Source of the DNA: Syngnathus acus | Lineage: Eukaryota; Chordata; Actinopteri; Syngnathiformes; Syngnathidae | NCBI RefSeq assembly: GCF_901709675.1 | Contig: NC_051105.1 | Span: 9,294,104-9,358,103, forward strand | Reading direction: 5' to 3' | Length of the DNA: 64,000 bases | Shown: one piece after another, positions 45,601 through 58,377 of the stretch | Layout: each line of letters starts with the position of its first letter | Numbering within the stretch: the stretch's first letter is position 1 | Position numbers and translations under genes: made by a program | Notes under the pieces: generated by a model | Databases searched by the model: none | Told to the model about the DNA's origin: nothing | Seen by the model: the letters and a program-made list of their open reading frames with translations, nothing else

Positions 45601-48600
45601 ATACCGCTCAGTATTAAGCATTTGGTCGGTTAAAGACACAATAAAATTAATACATTCGCAATCATGTGATGTAAAACAATAAAATAATTTGTTTGCAGGT
45701 TGCATTTTGCAGGTTTCACAATTTGTATAATAGTTTTCAAAGAGTCTGACTGGTCAAGCTTTTAATGTTGTCCTTTTCTGCAGTGATGCTCCTAAGCCTC
45801 GCAAAGCCTGTGTTGACCCTGATGAGAGAAATTGTACAGTCTGCAAATGGAAGTTATTTGAACTTGTCGGAGATCTCGGAAAGAATCCAGCCTGCCATAC
45901 AACAAACACTGCTGGCTGCTGAGCAGGTAACTTATGCTGAGTCACTCGCTTAGGCTGTCAGAGACTTCATGATCAACTGCATACTGTCTTTTTAGTGACT
46001 GGGTCTAATTTATAAAGTCTTCTTTTTTTAAAATTCTGTTTTTTACAAAAGGTATGCTTGAAAGTTGATGTTTCTTCTACGTTTGACAGTACAGGTTGTT
46101 AACAACCCTGCCAAATTCAAATGCTGAAAAAAATGTATAAAATAAGGCTTCAATATCATGAAAATTCAAAGGAAGATAAATTTTCGGGTTCTCGGCATAG
46201 CTCGCAAGTATGCCAAATAACCACTAATCTAAATGAAGACATATAATGACATATAATGCATTGAAAAACAAATCTCTTATTTCCCATTTCAGGGTGTTTT
46301 AGCGTGTCACTATTCAGGACACGCCTGTCACGAGAACCTTTTGTATTCATTCTCTGTGTGGGTGTCCAGTGATAAGAAGTGTTGATACCTGTGTGAGCCT
46401 TGTGGAATTTACATTGTGTAGATGCACGGAGAGACATTATCATGTGTCCATCGTTGTGTTCGTCACAGTCTCGCTAACTGAACTGGTTTCCTCAGAGGAA
46501 TGTGATATAAGACAACAACGTCCAACAAAAGGAAGGTGATTGTCATTGTCGTATTTTGATGACATTTCTTTCAGGCAAATGGAACTTTGGAATGCGATGA
46601 AGCTGTGAAACCGTGGGAGCCCATCAGGGTCGCAGCCAATTTAAGCCATGGCGTCATTGAAATGTGGTGCAACATCAGTCTGCAGCCCGTTCTAGAGATT
46701 TATGCTGATCGTCATTATATCTGCCCCCACCTCAACACAAGTGTGAGTACAGACAACAAAAATGGATTTGCCGATATCAGAAAGTTAGATCATAAGAGTC
46801 ATACATTGAATGTGTCCCCATGACATCACAAATTCCAGTGCTAGTCACATTTTTACCATTTGGTGGCAATGTTGACACACAGAACATTTTACTGTTGAAC
46901 ATTTTCCCTTCAGCACATGGATTCGGAAACAATCACTGCTGGTGATGCTGCTGCCCGGATTGTCAATGCTACAAAATCTCTGTATCAAGCCAGCAGAAAC
47001 CAATCACACGTGATGGAACAGATCATCGTGAATGTCTCCAGACAGTTCTCGGAGTTGCTTGGCCAGCCGTTAAGCCATAGTGCTCAGCTTCACTGGTACA
47101 TGCAGCTCCAAAACATGCAGCTGCAAAACAGGTGACTGCACTCACCATATGGCCGGTTCACTTCTCTCTCAGTAGTACTTAAGTAGGGTGGATGCTTGAG
47201 AAATGACTTGGGTAAAAGTACAAGTACTAATGCAAGTCTGATATTATATGTGTTCTTACATATGAAGCATGGAAAAATATTGAATATGATAAAAGAAAAA
47301 AAAAGAAATAAAATACTGTGCAGGAAAAAAACAGCAGGGTCAGATTAAAAGAGGTAAAGATCAGAAGATTAGGGATCACAGTGGAAATATTCTTTTTTAA
47401 TAATAACAGGGACAGGAATGGAAAACCAGCAACTGTGTGAATATTAATGATAGAGAAAGTATTACTTTGGCTGAAAGGACACTAATAATCTTTGAAATTA
47501 AAAAAAAAAGAAATATCTCAGTCTTCAAAAGAATCCCAGTTTCCCCTTGAGCTGCTTCCTCACAGACGTTACAATCCTTTTTTCCCAGGCTTTCTTATGA
47601 GTTTTATATATGAGGCTATAAGTGAAGCCTACAATGAGATTTCTTCATACGGAACTTTTGTGCTCCGCAGTTTATCCGCTGTTGAAGTGTTGTCGGATGA
47701 ACTGCTTAAAGTGGCACCCATGCTGGAGCCATGCGTAGATGCTTTGGAGGAAGCACTGAGACACATTCTCAACAACTACCACCTCAATTACGACACCAAC
47801 TCATCTGAGGTTGTCTTCACCGAGGCAGCGGCGATAGTCCTCTCCTGTGCAAACATCACCTTGAATAATATCTTCTCAATGGTGGAGGGTGACTTGTCTG
47901 GGTTCAGCGACGGCTCTTTCCTTGACATGATAAGTGATGCCATTGAAGCCATGACCAACATGAAGGTATTCGGGGATGAGGCCATGGTTTACCAAGGCCT
48001 GGGGCGATTTCTGGCCTCCAATGGCGCTAAAGCACTAATGCAGAAGGTGGTTGAGCTGTCTTCATTGTTAGCGACTTCAAACGAATCTGGACTAGATCTT
48101 CTGACCCAGGCTCTGCCCAAGATATCCCAACTCCTCAGGCCTTTATTGTCCACCCTGACGCAGATGGGCGTGGACATGCCGGAGATCGTGGATGTTTTTG
48201 AGGAGTTTGCTGAAAACATTTTTGCTACGCTGAGGCAGTTGTTAAGCAGCGGCCTTTTGGTACACCATCCGCTTAGGGGTAGCCGACACAAACGAGATGC
48301 CCCGATGATGCCACCGATGATGCCGCTGATGGACATTGTGAATGACTTCCGAGACTTCCTGTCCATTGACTACTTAGCAATGTTCAGATCCATGGCGGTC
48401 CCTTCTCCAGAGGAAATTATGGAGACAGCTCACATGTTCTTTTCCAATCCCGATTTGAAAACTATCGTGAAGCAGTCCACAAGGAACATGACGTGGGCTT
48501 CGAATGGCTCACACGACAAGACCATCGATGCCGCACTTGGGGTCCTCTCGTTTGCAACTCTCCCCAGTCACACTCTGATGTGAGTATAATTGTGTCTTCT

Positions 48601-51600
48601 ACATAGTTAAAAATGGAAAAAGTTGCCCCAGTATGTTAAATTGCAAGTACTGTACTACAATTCAGTGTCTTATCTTGCTAGGTCATCATTGCCTCTCTTG
48701 AGGGATGCCGCTGAAATGCTGCCGGAGAGTTTTCCATTTTCTGCTCTGCTTAAAAATATGACCAGAGCGCTTGCCAGTGAATCTCAAGGTAACATTGAGT
48801 TTCACATCCTCTGTCAAAATGATCCACCGAACTTGTAAAAAAAAAAAAAAAAAAGCTCTGCAAATAAAGTAGCATTTCAATTTTCAACCTACTTCCCACC
48901 CTCCCATACGTACCTTTTTTCTCATTTTTGTTTGCACTCACCAGATTCAGCATTAGACTGTCACATTGTTGCACACACACATTTTAATTACAAAAGCCTC
49001 AAGGTGTTGACCACCATGAAATTCAAGATTTTCTCATTTCATTTTAATTACACATTCTGTCGTCGCATCGTTTGGCCCAGGGTGTTATCAGATTTGTTTG
49101 AATTCATGACATCATTGACGTCCCACTGACCCCATCTGTTCCCATCCTTCCCGGCCTTTTCTGTAAGCAGATCATTTGCAGCATGTTGCCTAACAACGCT
49201 TGCCAGCAACAGTCTGAGTTGTAATGAAGCCCCAGTGGAACGTTATGTGTCACCTTTTCACACATACAAGACTTGAATGCTTAATGTTCCCTTTCTTTCT
49301 TCTGCTTTCTAATCTTTCTCATCTTATATGTATTTGCTTTTTTTCCTCATTATAGGGAACTTGATGGATTTACAGCAGGTCTTCCGGACAGCTTCTCATC
49401 TTTCCCAAACCAACCTGAGTGATCCGCTTTTCGCAGAACAACTTGAACAACTGAGATCTCAGGTTAAAATAGTAGCTCAGAATGTAGAATTACAAAAAAA
49501 AACATTTTTGCTTTTACAAAGCTAGTAATGTCCAAACCTTGTTTATATTGTTGATTAGTTTTGAACAGCTTTTAAAGTAGCGTTAAAGTTTCAAATTGGG
49601 GTTCCAAAGTAGAGATAGGATTTTTGCACTTGTGAGACATACAGTCCCAGATCATTTTTTGTGGGACTTGTTTGCTGGTGCCTTTCAGGTGTGCAGAGTG
49701 GAGACTACGAAGTTCGCCCGTAGCTTCTTGGATGCTCTCTTCATGGAACCTGGTCACCTCTGTTACACTCTCCTACCAGGCCTGCAGGTCTTGTTGGAGG
49801 GTGTGCTGGTCAACACCACAGATCTGCATGATGCCATCTTCCAGACATTAGTTGGAGACCCCAGCACCTACGATGATGACATAGATTGGTAAAGCGTTTG
49901 GTTTCTTTGTGTATTTTACATCTCTTCGTGTCAAAACATTGCATTGACTTTAAAAAAGTATCAAGTCTAAATATGCACATGTGGGTTTATGTTTTTTGTG
50001 TGCTCATAGGCCATCTGTACTCAGTCAAGGTTTTGGCTTTGATATCAGCAAGCTGAGTTCTCTCAATATCAACTTCACATCTCAAGGTGAAGCACTTAAC
50101 TGCTGTACATCTCGAAAGTTTTAATTTGATTACCCTCTGTGAATCAATACATTGCACTCAATCATAATGCGGTAATGACGCAACAGCTACAAGCTGTCAA
50201 AATAAATTGGTCAGCTAAATTGACTTTATTATGTCCGACTGATCTGAATGAGAAATAAGAACTTACGACTATTAGTATTCAAAGGGAAACAACATGGAAA
50301 TGTTGGCGTTTACGCTATCTTGCTTTATTTGCCCAGAGGACATGACGTTTGGCGAGATGCTACGGAATAAAAGTGCTTTTGTCCATGATGTTCAGAAGCA
50401 CTTGAATTTCAATCCCCATGCTCTCCAGATGCTCACGGAAACAGTGTTTCCCACCAACAATTTACAGGTAAGTAGTAGGGACTCTTATTAGTGGGGCAGA
50501 AGCCACAGTGCCCCATCATCAGATCATGTCTTGTTTTACTTCATACTGCATCAGGTCATGAAACGATGCATCTTGACCCAAAAAATATATATCTTGTCGT
50601 CTGGAGATGATATATTTCTTTACTGTGTATTCACTCACACAGATCCTTTCGTGGTTGATGAAGCTGCGTCACTGCAATTCCCCAAGACATCTTACCATCA
50701 CAGAGCCAGAAACGGTTCTGTTCCAAACCTTCTGCTCCATGTCCGGTGAAGACTGGTACACCTTCGCTGTGCTCATGAGTCGCCATATACGCATGGAAAA
50801 GTTCCTCTTCCGAGTAAGTCCGATGACAGGAATGACAGTCGACAAAACATGAATTCGTGCGTCTCCCATTTTAGAACATCACCATTTATCATGTCTGAAA
50901 TGACACGTTAATGATTGCGGGTTGCCTTGGATTTGTCCAATTCGTTATAATCCCGTGGATAATGAGGAACACATCTGGCACGAATTAAAACGCATACATC
51001 TTCGGTTCACTGAAATCTAATAATCTCGGATACATTTGTAAGCCCTTATGAGTGCTGAGAGTCACCCGGTAACCATTTTTCCATTTCTATCCATGCATTT
51101 GACCTAATTCATCATTTTAAATTAGCATCCACACCAGCAACAAGGCAGAGTTGAGATGATAATTAGTATGTGCCATTTAAACTTAAATTGTAGTTCACTT
51201 TAGAATATTATTAATATGAATGCTTGAAATGCTCAGCATTCATATCCTAACACCCTCCTGCCAGTATGTTGCGACCTGTCAAAAGAAGATGGAAAATCTA
51301 CATTTAAATCACACATTTGTGCCAATGTATGTAGATTTCATGTATAGACTAGTTCATGACCATCCTTCAGATGTGGCATTACATGATTTAGTCTGTTCAG
51401 TCGCAATTCTTTTACCTGTCCTGTCTTTCATGGCACAAAAAAAAGTGTCAAGATTTTCGAAAGAAAAATATAAAACTGGGACCTTGATGTAATCACATTC
51501 CTTGGACTTAAATATGGAAATTCACTTGAATTTAAGTTCAACCAAAGATTGAATCATTTTTCCACTACAATTGCTGAATGTAAATGTCATTTTAGAATAC

Positions 51601-54600
51601 AGCAGAACTTACTGAGAAATGTATTTTGCAAAAACATTCAAATTTGATGCAGGGAGTTGCTGTATAAAGTGATGAAACATAGAAACAAAATATAAGGTGG
51701 AACCGCACTAATTCCGTGTCCATGCTTTCAGATGGTGTTGTCAGATGAACTTCAGAGCCTGTTGGGACTTATGATCCAGGTGTCCAGCAATATCATCGGC
51801 ATGATGGATCAAATCCTTCCCGCCATTGATCAGCTGCAAAGTTACATACTTTCCATGGGAGAACTCAATCTGATCGCCAACACTGAGTTTAGCGAAGTGT
51901 GTAGATAATTTTTACAATCAATCAACGTACTTGTCAATTATTCATGGTTGATGCTTGTCCTCCCCCACCCCCTAGGTTACAAGGCGCTTGAGATCCAGAC
52001 TTTCCAACAAAGCCACATTTGTCACAATGACTCGTGCCATGTGCAAATACGGTATCATGCCTATCTTTGGACTCGCCAAACTTTCTACCAATATCAACTC
52101 ATCATCCCTTGACAGCAGCGAGAGGGAAAAGTTGATTGACAGGTTCAAGATTCCACGAAATGCCAGTATGTTGGGAAGACATAAGTCTTTTATTGCCAAT
52201 GCATTTATTATGCAGTCTACAATGTCTCACATTCTTCTCCATTTGTAGCTCCGTACTGTATGAACATGTACCTCGACATGGTCAACACCACAGGGGGCGC
52301 CATTGCGTGGGCCTTCCTCAAACCAATGCTGATGGGAAAAATCCTCTTCACACCAGACACACCAATCACCAGGACAATCATGGAGAAGGTATTGCAATAG
52401 ACAACAACATACTACTTCGAAACTCTGAAAGGTCCAAACAATTATTTTGTCTCTACATGCCAAATGAAAATATATTTCTATTCTTCTTCTAATTCAGGCC
52501 AACACTACCCTGCAAGAGTTTAGTAACCTACAGAGGCACTCTGACGACTGGATCAAAGCCTCAAAATACATCGTGAAATCGAGCGAAATGTTGAGGCAGA
52601 CTTTACCATTGCTGAAGGTAAAACATCTCAGGGCTTCCCTCGAGCGAAATATCCTCTGACTGGTTCGAGGAGCTGTTTCAAAATCTTAATTGTGTATGTG
52701 TGTGTGTGTGTGTGTAGAATTCCTTGGCCAATGCCTTTGTGAGAAATTTCATTGAAGTGCAGACAGACATCGATGTCATGAGAATGAGGGAGACGCTCAA
52801 CAATTTTTGTGAGTGTGGGGGTCTTCTCCAGCGTGCCCATGATGTAGTGATGAGAAGCAGTTCATGATTCATAATTGAATGTTTAATTTGTTTTTTGTGT
52901 GATAAAGCAAACATGACATTTCTGCTGGAGAAGAACAAACACATAATGGATCAGATCACCACCTTGTCCACCCTGATGGTCAACATCTCGTCTTGCATCA
53001 AATTTGATCGTTACCAAGGTTACCAATCCGCTGAACAGCTTGACGCTGAAGCTGAGGAACTCGCCAAGGACCGCAGTCTCTATGGAAGTGAGTCAATCTT
53101 GAGTCTAATTCAACAGTCGGAGAAAAGACTGTCCGGAAAATAAATTCTGTATAGCTACAGTAAACCATATTTCCATAAAATACTTCAACAACGTGCATTC
53201 ATTTGAGTTGAATTTGTAACATAAAAATGTTTGTCTTCAAGGTGTCATTTTCAAGCTCCCCAAAGAGAACGACTCCTCTCCCCTGCCACCCAAAGTCAGC
53301 TATACCATCCGAATGCATCTGGACAACGTCATGCGGACAGACCGAGTCCACAGTCCTTACTTTGTGAAGGACCACCACATATCGTCGAGTAGAACCATGC
53401 GCTACAACCGGGCCTTTGTGTACCTGCAGGAGAACATTGATCGGGCAATCATTGAGATGCAAACTGGAAGAGTCACAGACACTGCTGTGCAACTCCAACC
53501 TTTCCCATATCCTTGCTATCTTCGTGATCAGTGAGTTATACACACACACACACACATGCATAGACTATTTATGCACTCTGGTGTGAACGCATACAGTTTT
53601 TGTAAACATAAAAAGATGCACAGTGTCTCAGGGGTGAAGTTCAGGCATTGATGTGGAATAATGCAAACTCTCTCATTATTCATCTCCCACTTGGGACTGT
53701 CAGTAAGTCGTCAGTCAGTGGCAAGTCTCACGTGATAATTGGGTGCATGAATATTCAGGATAGTGTGTATGCTTTTTCATGCAGACACGTGCCACTCTAC
53801 CCCCCCTTGCTAATGTTTGAGATGCACATTGTAAGCAAGCTGACAGTCAAACGTTTGACGTGAACATTTTGCCAACATGCAGCTTAGTATCTGGTAACTG
53901 AACACAGTATGTGCTCGCCCTCGAGGGCTTTATTAAGACAATGCGGAGAACCCGTATCAAATGTAGCATCACGCCACCGTATCTGACATGCTGCCTTCAA
54001 GCCTGATTATGAGATGGGTTCATCCGTGCTGTTGCGTTGATCTGATTTATTACTCTATGCTGTTAGAAATAATAATCATCATAATATAGGGCATCTTTGA
54101 CAAGCTCTCTTCAAATCCAAAGGTTTCATTTTGATTTGTTGATATATTTTTTGCATTCATCAGGTATCTTGAGGCCATCTCTTTAGTTTTTCCAATTATG
54201 CTGATGTTAGCCTGGATTCTGTTTGTGGCTGACTTTGTCAAGAAATTGGTTCATGAAAGAGAACTGGGGCTGCATGAGGTAAGGATTCTTTTTTTTACCT
54301 GTTTACATAATTACATCAAAGTAATTGTTGGATTGGAATCCAAATGACACAGAATTTTCCTTTCCCTTAAATCTGCAGTATATGAAGATGATGGGCGTAA
54401 ACCCGCTCAGCCACTTCCTGGCCTGGTTCTTGGAGTGTGCTGCTCACCTGATGGTCACCATCATCATCCTCACAATAATTCTCAAGCATGGCGGCATCCT
54501 CTCGCATAGTGACGGCTTCCTCCTCTTCTTGTACTTCTGCGACTACTGCTTGACAATCCTGGCCTTCAGTTTCCTGATAAGCTCCTTTTTCGACAAGACC

Positions 54601-57600
54601 TACATTGCTGGTCTTAGCGGCAGCCTCATTTACATCATCTGCTTCTTCCCATTTATTGTGGTCATGGCGCTGGAGTCCAGTCTCAACATCTTCCAGAAAA
54701 GTGCACTGGTGAGAGACTGAATTTTTCATTTTGATTGTTACGTCATGATTTTGTTTACATTCATACAATTTCATTCATTTAAATTATCCAGATTGTCACA
54801 GTTGATTAGATTAATTTCCAGATTCAATCGCAGTATTACGCATATTTGTTTCATTTTGTGTTAGCTCTGGTTTGCTAACTAATGTCTCATTTCCCCATAG
54901 AGTTTATTTTCCCCAACCTGCTTCAGTTATGCTAGTCAGTATATCGCTCTCTACGAAGCTCGAGAAGAAGGTATGAATTTACTACTTTCCCTCACAAAAT
55001 GATATATGAGACATCGCAAACAAGAGAGTACATAAAAGGTGTTTGATCGTGTTTGATGTTTTTTTTTTTTTTTTTAGGAATTCAGTGGAGCAACTCATAT
55101 TCCTCGCCCCTATCAGGAGACACAGCCTCCTTCGGTTGGCTGTGCTGGATGATGCTCTTCGACTCACTCATCTACTTCACTGCCGGAGTGTACATCCGCA
55201 TGGTCTTTCCTGGTAAATCATAATTTGGTCAACTGAGTTTTTTTCTAGATCAATGGACGTGTGATCTATTTCCTTTGATAACTTAACAATATTTCATCCG
55301 ACATTGTTATTACCCCAAGCTAAGACTCACGCTTTAACTCTGACCATGTGTTTTTCTTTTTGGTGTTCACTCAGGCAAATATGGCATTCCAGCTCCGTGG
55401 TACTTCCCCTTTACAGCCTCCTTTTGGGCTGACCTTTTCTGCTGTGTAAAGTCACAGAAGGGGGGCAGAGGACATCTGTTCGCCAACACCATGAAGACAA
55501 ACCTGCCCGTGTTCTCAGATGACAAGGGGAAAGGTACAGAAAAAAACAAAACAATTACACTGTAGCAACTACAAGAGAACATAGACTGCTTCTTTTTTTC
55601 TGGGATTCTTTTTCTACCTTTCTTGTCTTGTCGCACTTGTTTTCATGGTCACCCATTTTGAAGCACCGAACTATATATCTCCTCCGCTCTCTATTTATGT
55701 CCAGTACAGTACTTCTTTGATTTACTGTTTGCATTTGTCCATTTTCTCAGGCCAGAGCCAGCTTTTCTCCCAGACAGGCGAGGACTTCTCTCATCTCCCT
55801 GTGGGTGTTAACCTTCACGGTCTCACGAAGATCTACGGCGACCGGGTGGCCATTCAAAACCTGAGCCTTTCCTTCTACGAGGGCCACGTTACGTCGCTGC
55901 TCGGTCACAATGGCGCTGGCAAGACGACGACCATGTATGTGAATGTCGCGTTTTCTTTTTCGAGAATACCAACGCACGTTAGTTACAAACATGCTTCCTC
56001 GTTATGAATGAATGACATTTTACGCACTCGATGAACCTTGTGTATCGGGTCTCATTATTTTGAGGCTGCTACATGAAAGTACTCGCCATTACACTGGTGC
56101 TTGTATTCCCCCTAGTTATATCCTGGAGATAGAAATGACCAGTGGCCATCTGCACCGTTCACTTAAATTATCATTCCAATATAAGATAATCACATTATAA
56201 TATAATCTTCTAAATATTCCATTTTCTGTGTGGTTAGGTCTCTCCTCACAGGACTCTTCCCTCCGTCATCTGGGAGTATAGAAGTGTATGGCCGAGACAT
56301 GCAAACCAACTTGAATGACGTCCGCAAAGATCTGGGTGTGTGCATGCAATATGACGTTCTCTTTGATCACATGACCGCCAAGGAACACCTCCTGCTCTAC
56401 GGCCAAATAAAAGCCCCGCATTGGTCCGAGAGGGAATTGCACGAGCAAGTTCGAACGTAAGTGTTTACACAAGCAGGATTTAATGAATGCTTACAATTAC
56501 ACAGCGTTGCTCTGATTGAGGTTGGACTAGGCCCTAAGGATCACGACTTGATGCGTCATTGATGCAATAATGTAATCTAGTGTGAATTTTACAGCCTTTA
56601 GTTTTCATCAGCCATGGCGACACAGTGGTCTTTGCTCAGTTGACAATATCTCCCCTCCTAATAAAAGTGAAATGTGGGAAGTTGTTACAGTGGCTGGAAT
56701 TGAATGCCTATGATACGCTGGAGAAAAAGTTAAACATGGTCGTAGTCAAGCACATTTTACAGCCACTCTTAATTTATATGCATCTCCGGTGGTAAAGATA
56801 ACGTAATTGTTCCACCTGTTACTCCTGAAATATGGTTTTCGATTTCCCATCTGAGGAGCAGAGGCGATATTACGAGGCACTTATAAGGCCGTTAGGTGCA
56901 AGTCGAGAATACTAATGTGGGCTGAGGGCTGTAAAGGGTTTTGCTCTATTTTTGTTGCGCTTTGAATCATCACCCCCAAAGAAACTGGATAATAAATATG
57001 TACAGGTATAAACATTAAATACGTTCTTCTCATTTATCTTCTAGGATCTTGGAGGAGACAGACATGTACGCACACAGACACAAGCGTGTGGGCACGCTGT
57101 CAGGCGGCATGAAACGCAAGTTGTCGATCTCCATTGCGTTCATCGGCGGCTCTCGTTTGGTGGTGCTGGATGAACCCACAACGGGCGTTGATCCGTGTTC
57201 CAGGCGAAGCATCTGGGACATTGTTATCCAAAATAAAAAGCGTGAGTATACTTGTTTTTTGTATATTTTTATGACTGTGTGAGAATCACAAATATACACA
57301 CAAATAATCTTTTTTTGGGTGTATTTTCTCAGGACACACTATCATTATGTCCACCCACCACCTTGATGAGGCTGAAATGCTGAGTGACCGCATTGCTTTC
57401 CTGGAGCGAGGCGGGTTAAAATGCTGTGGCTCTCCTTTCTATTTGAAAGACAAGCTGGGCCAGGGCTACAAACTCACTCTCACCAAAAAGGTCATTCAAG
57501 TGATTTGATGTGTGAATTCAAGTATCCAGTGTCTGGATTAAGTGTAATATAGTATTACCTAATGACAGGTTATTGTGTGGATGCTTAGAGGTAACCCTTA

Positions 57601-58339
57601 AAACAAACTCCACCATGACATTATATATTCTAACCCTAACCCATTCTTTTCTATGGAAGAAAAAAATAGATGCTTTGTGTGAAGGCTTAGAAACAGCACC
57701 CAATGCTATTTCGCATCGGACACGTAAACATTTTATAAAAGCACTTTGCCTTTTTGCCATATTATTTTTTTTCTCTTCATACACAGAACGTACTAACTTA
57801 ATTCCAAAACCACTTCAGGTGCAGATTGACGGGTCCGAGAGCTTTGACGCCGCCGAAATGAAGGCCTTTATTCAAGCACATGTACCGGAAGCAAGGCTAA
57901 AAGAGGCCCAGGGGAATGACATGATCTATTCCTTGCCCCCGTTGACTTCGACCACTGCCTCCTCATATAGCTCTCTTTTGTCGGCCCTGGACATCAACCT
58001 GGATGACCTCCAGCTGGGAGGCTACGGTATCTCTGATACCACCCTAGAAGAGGTAAGCGCGCATGCATGTCAAGGTTAACGTATATGATCTTCAAAATAT
58101 ACGGTAAGGATTCTTCATACTTTACATTGATTTTTTTTGTCTTTGTAGGTATTCCTCCAGTTGACCGAGGAAAACATAGAAAGTGCGTCTAAGGAGGACA
58201 GACCCTTTTCTATCTCAGACACAGTTTCAGACACGAGCTCCATTGATAGTTTCCCTGCAGATCCAACTGACATATTCTCCACTTCTGACAAAACTAGTAA
58301 GTATATATTTCTGTTTTAGATTGTTTGGATTTGTTTTGT

Positions 58340-58377
<38 letters not shown>

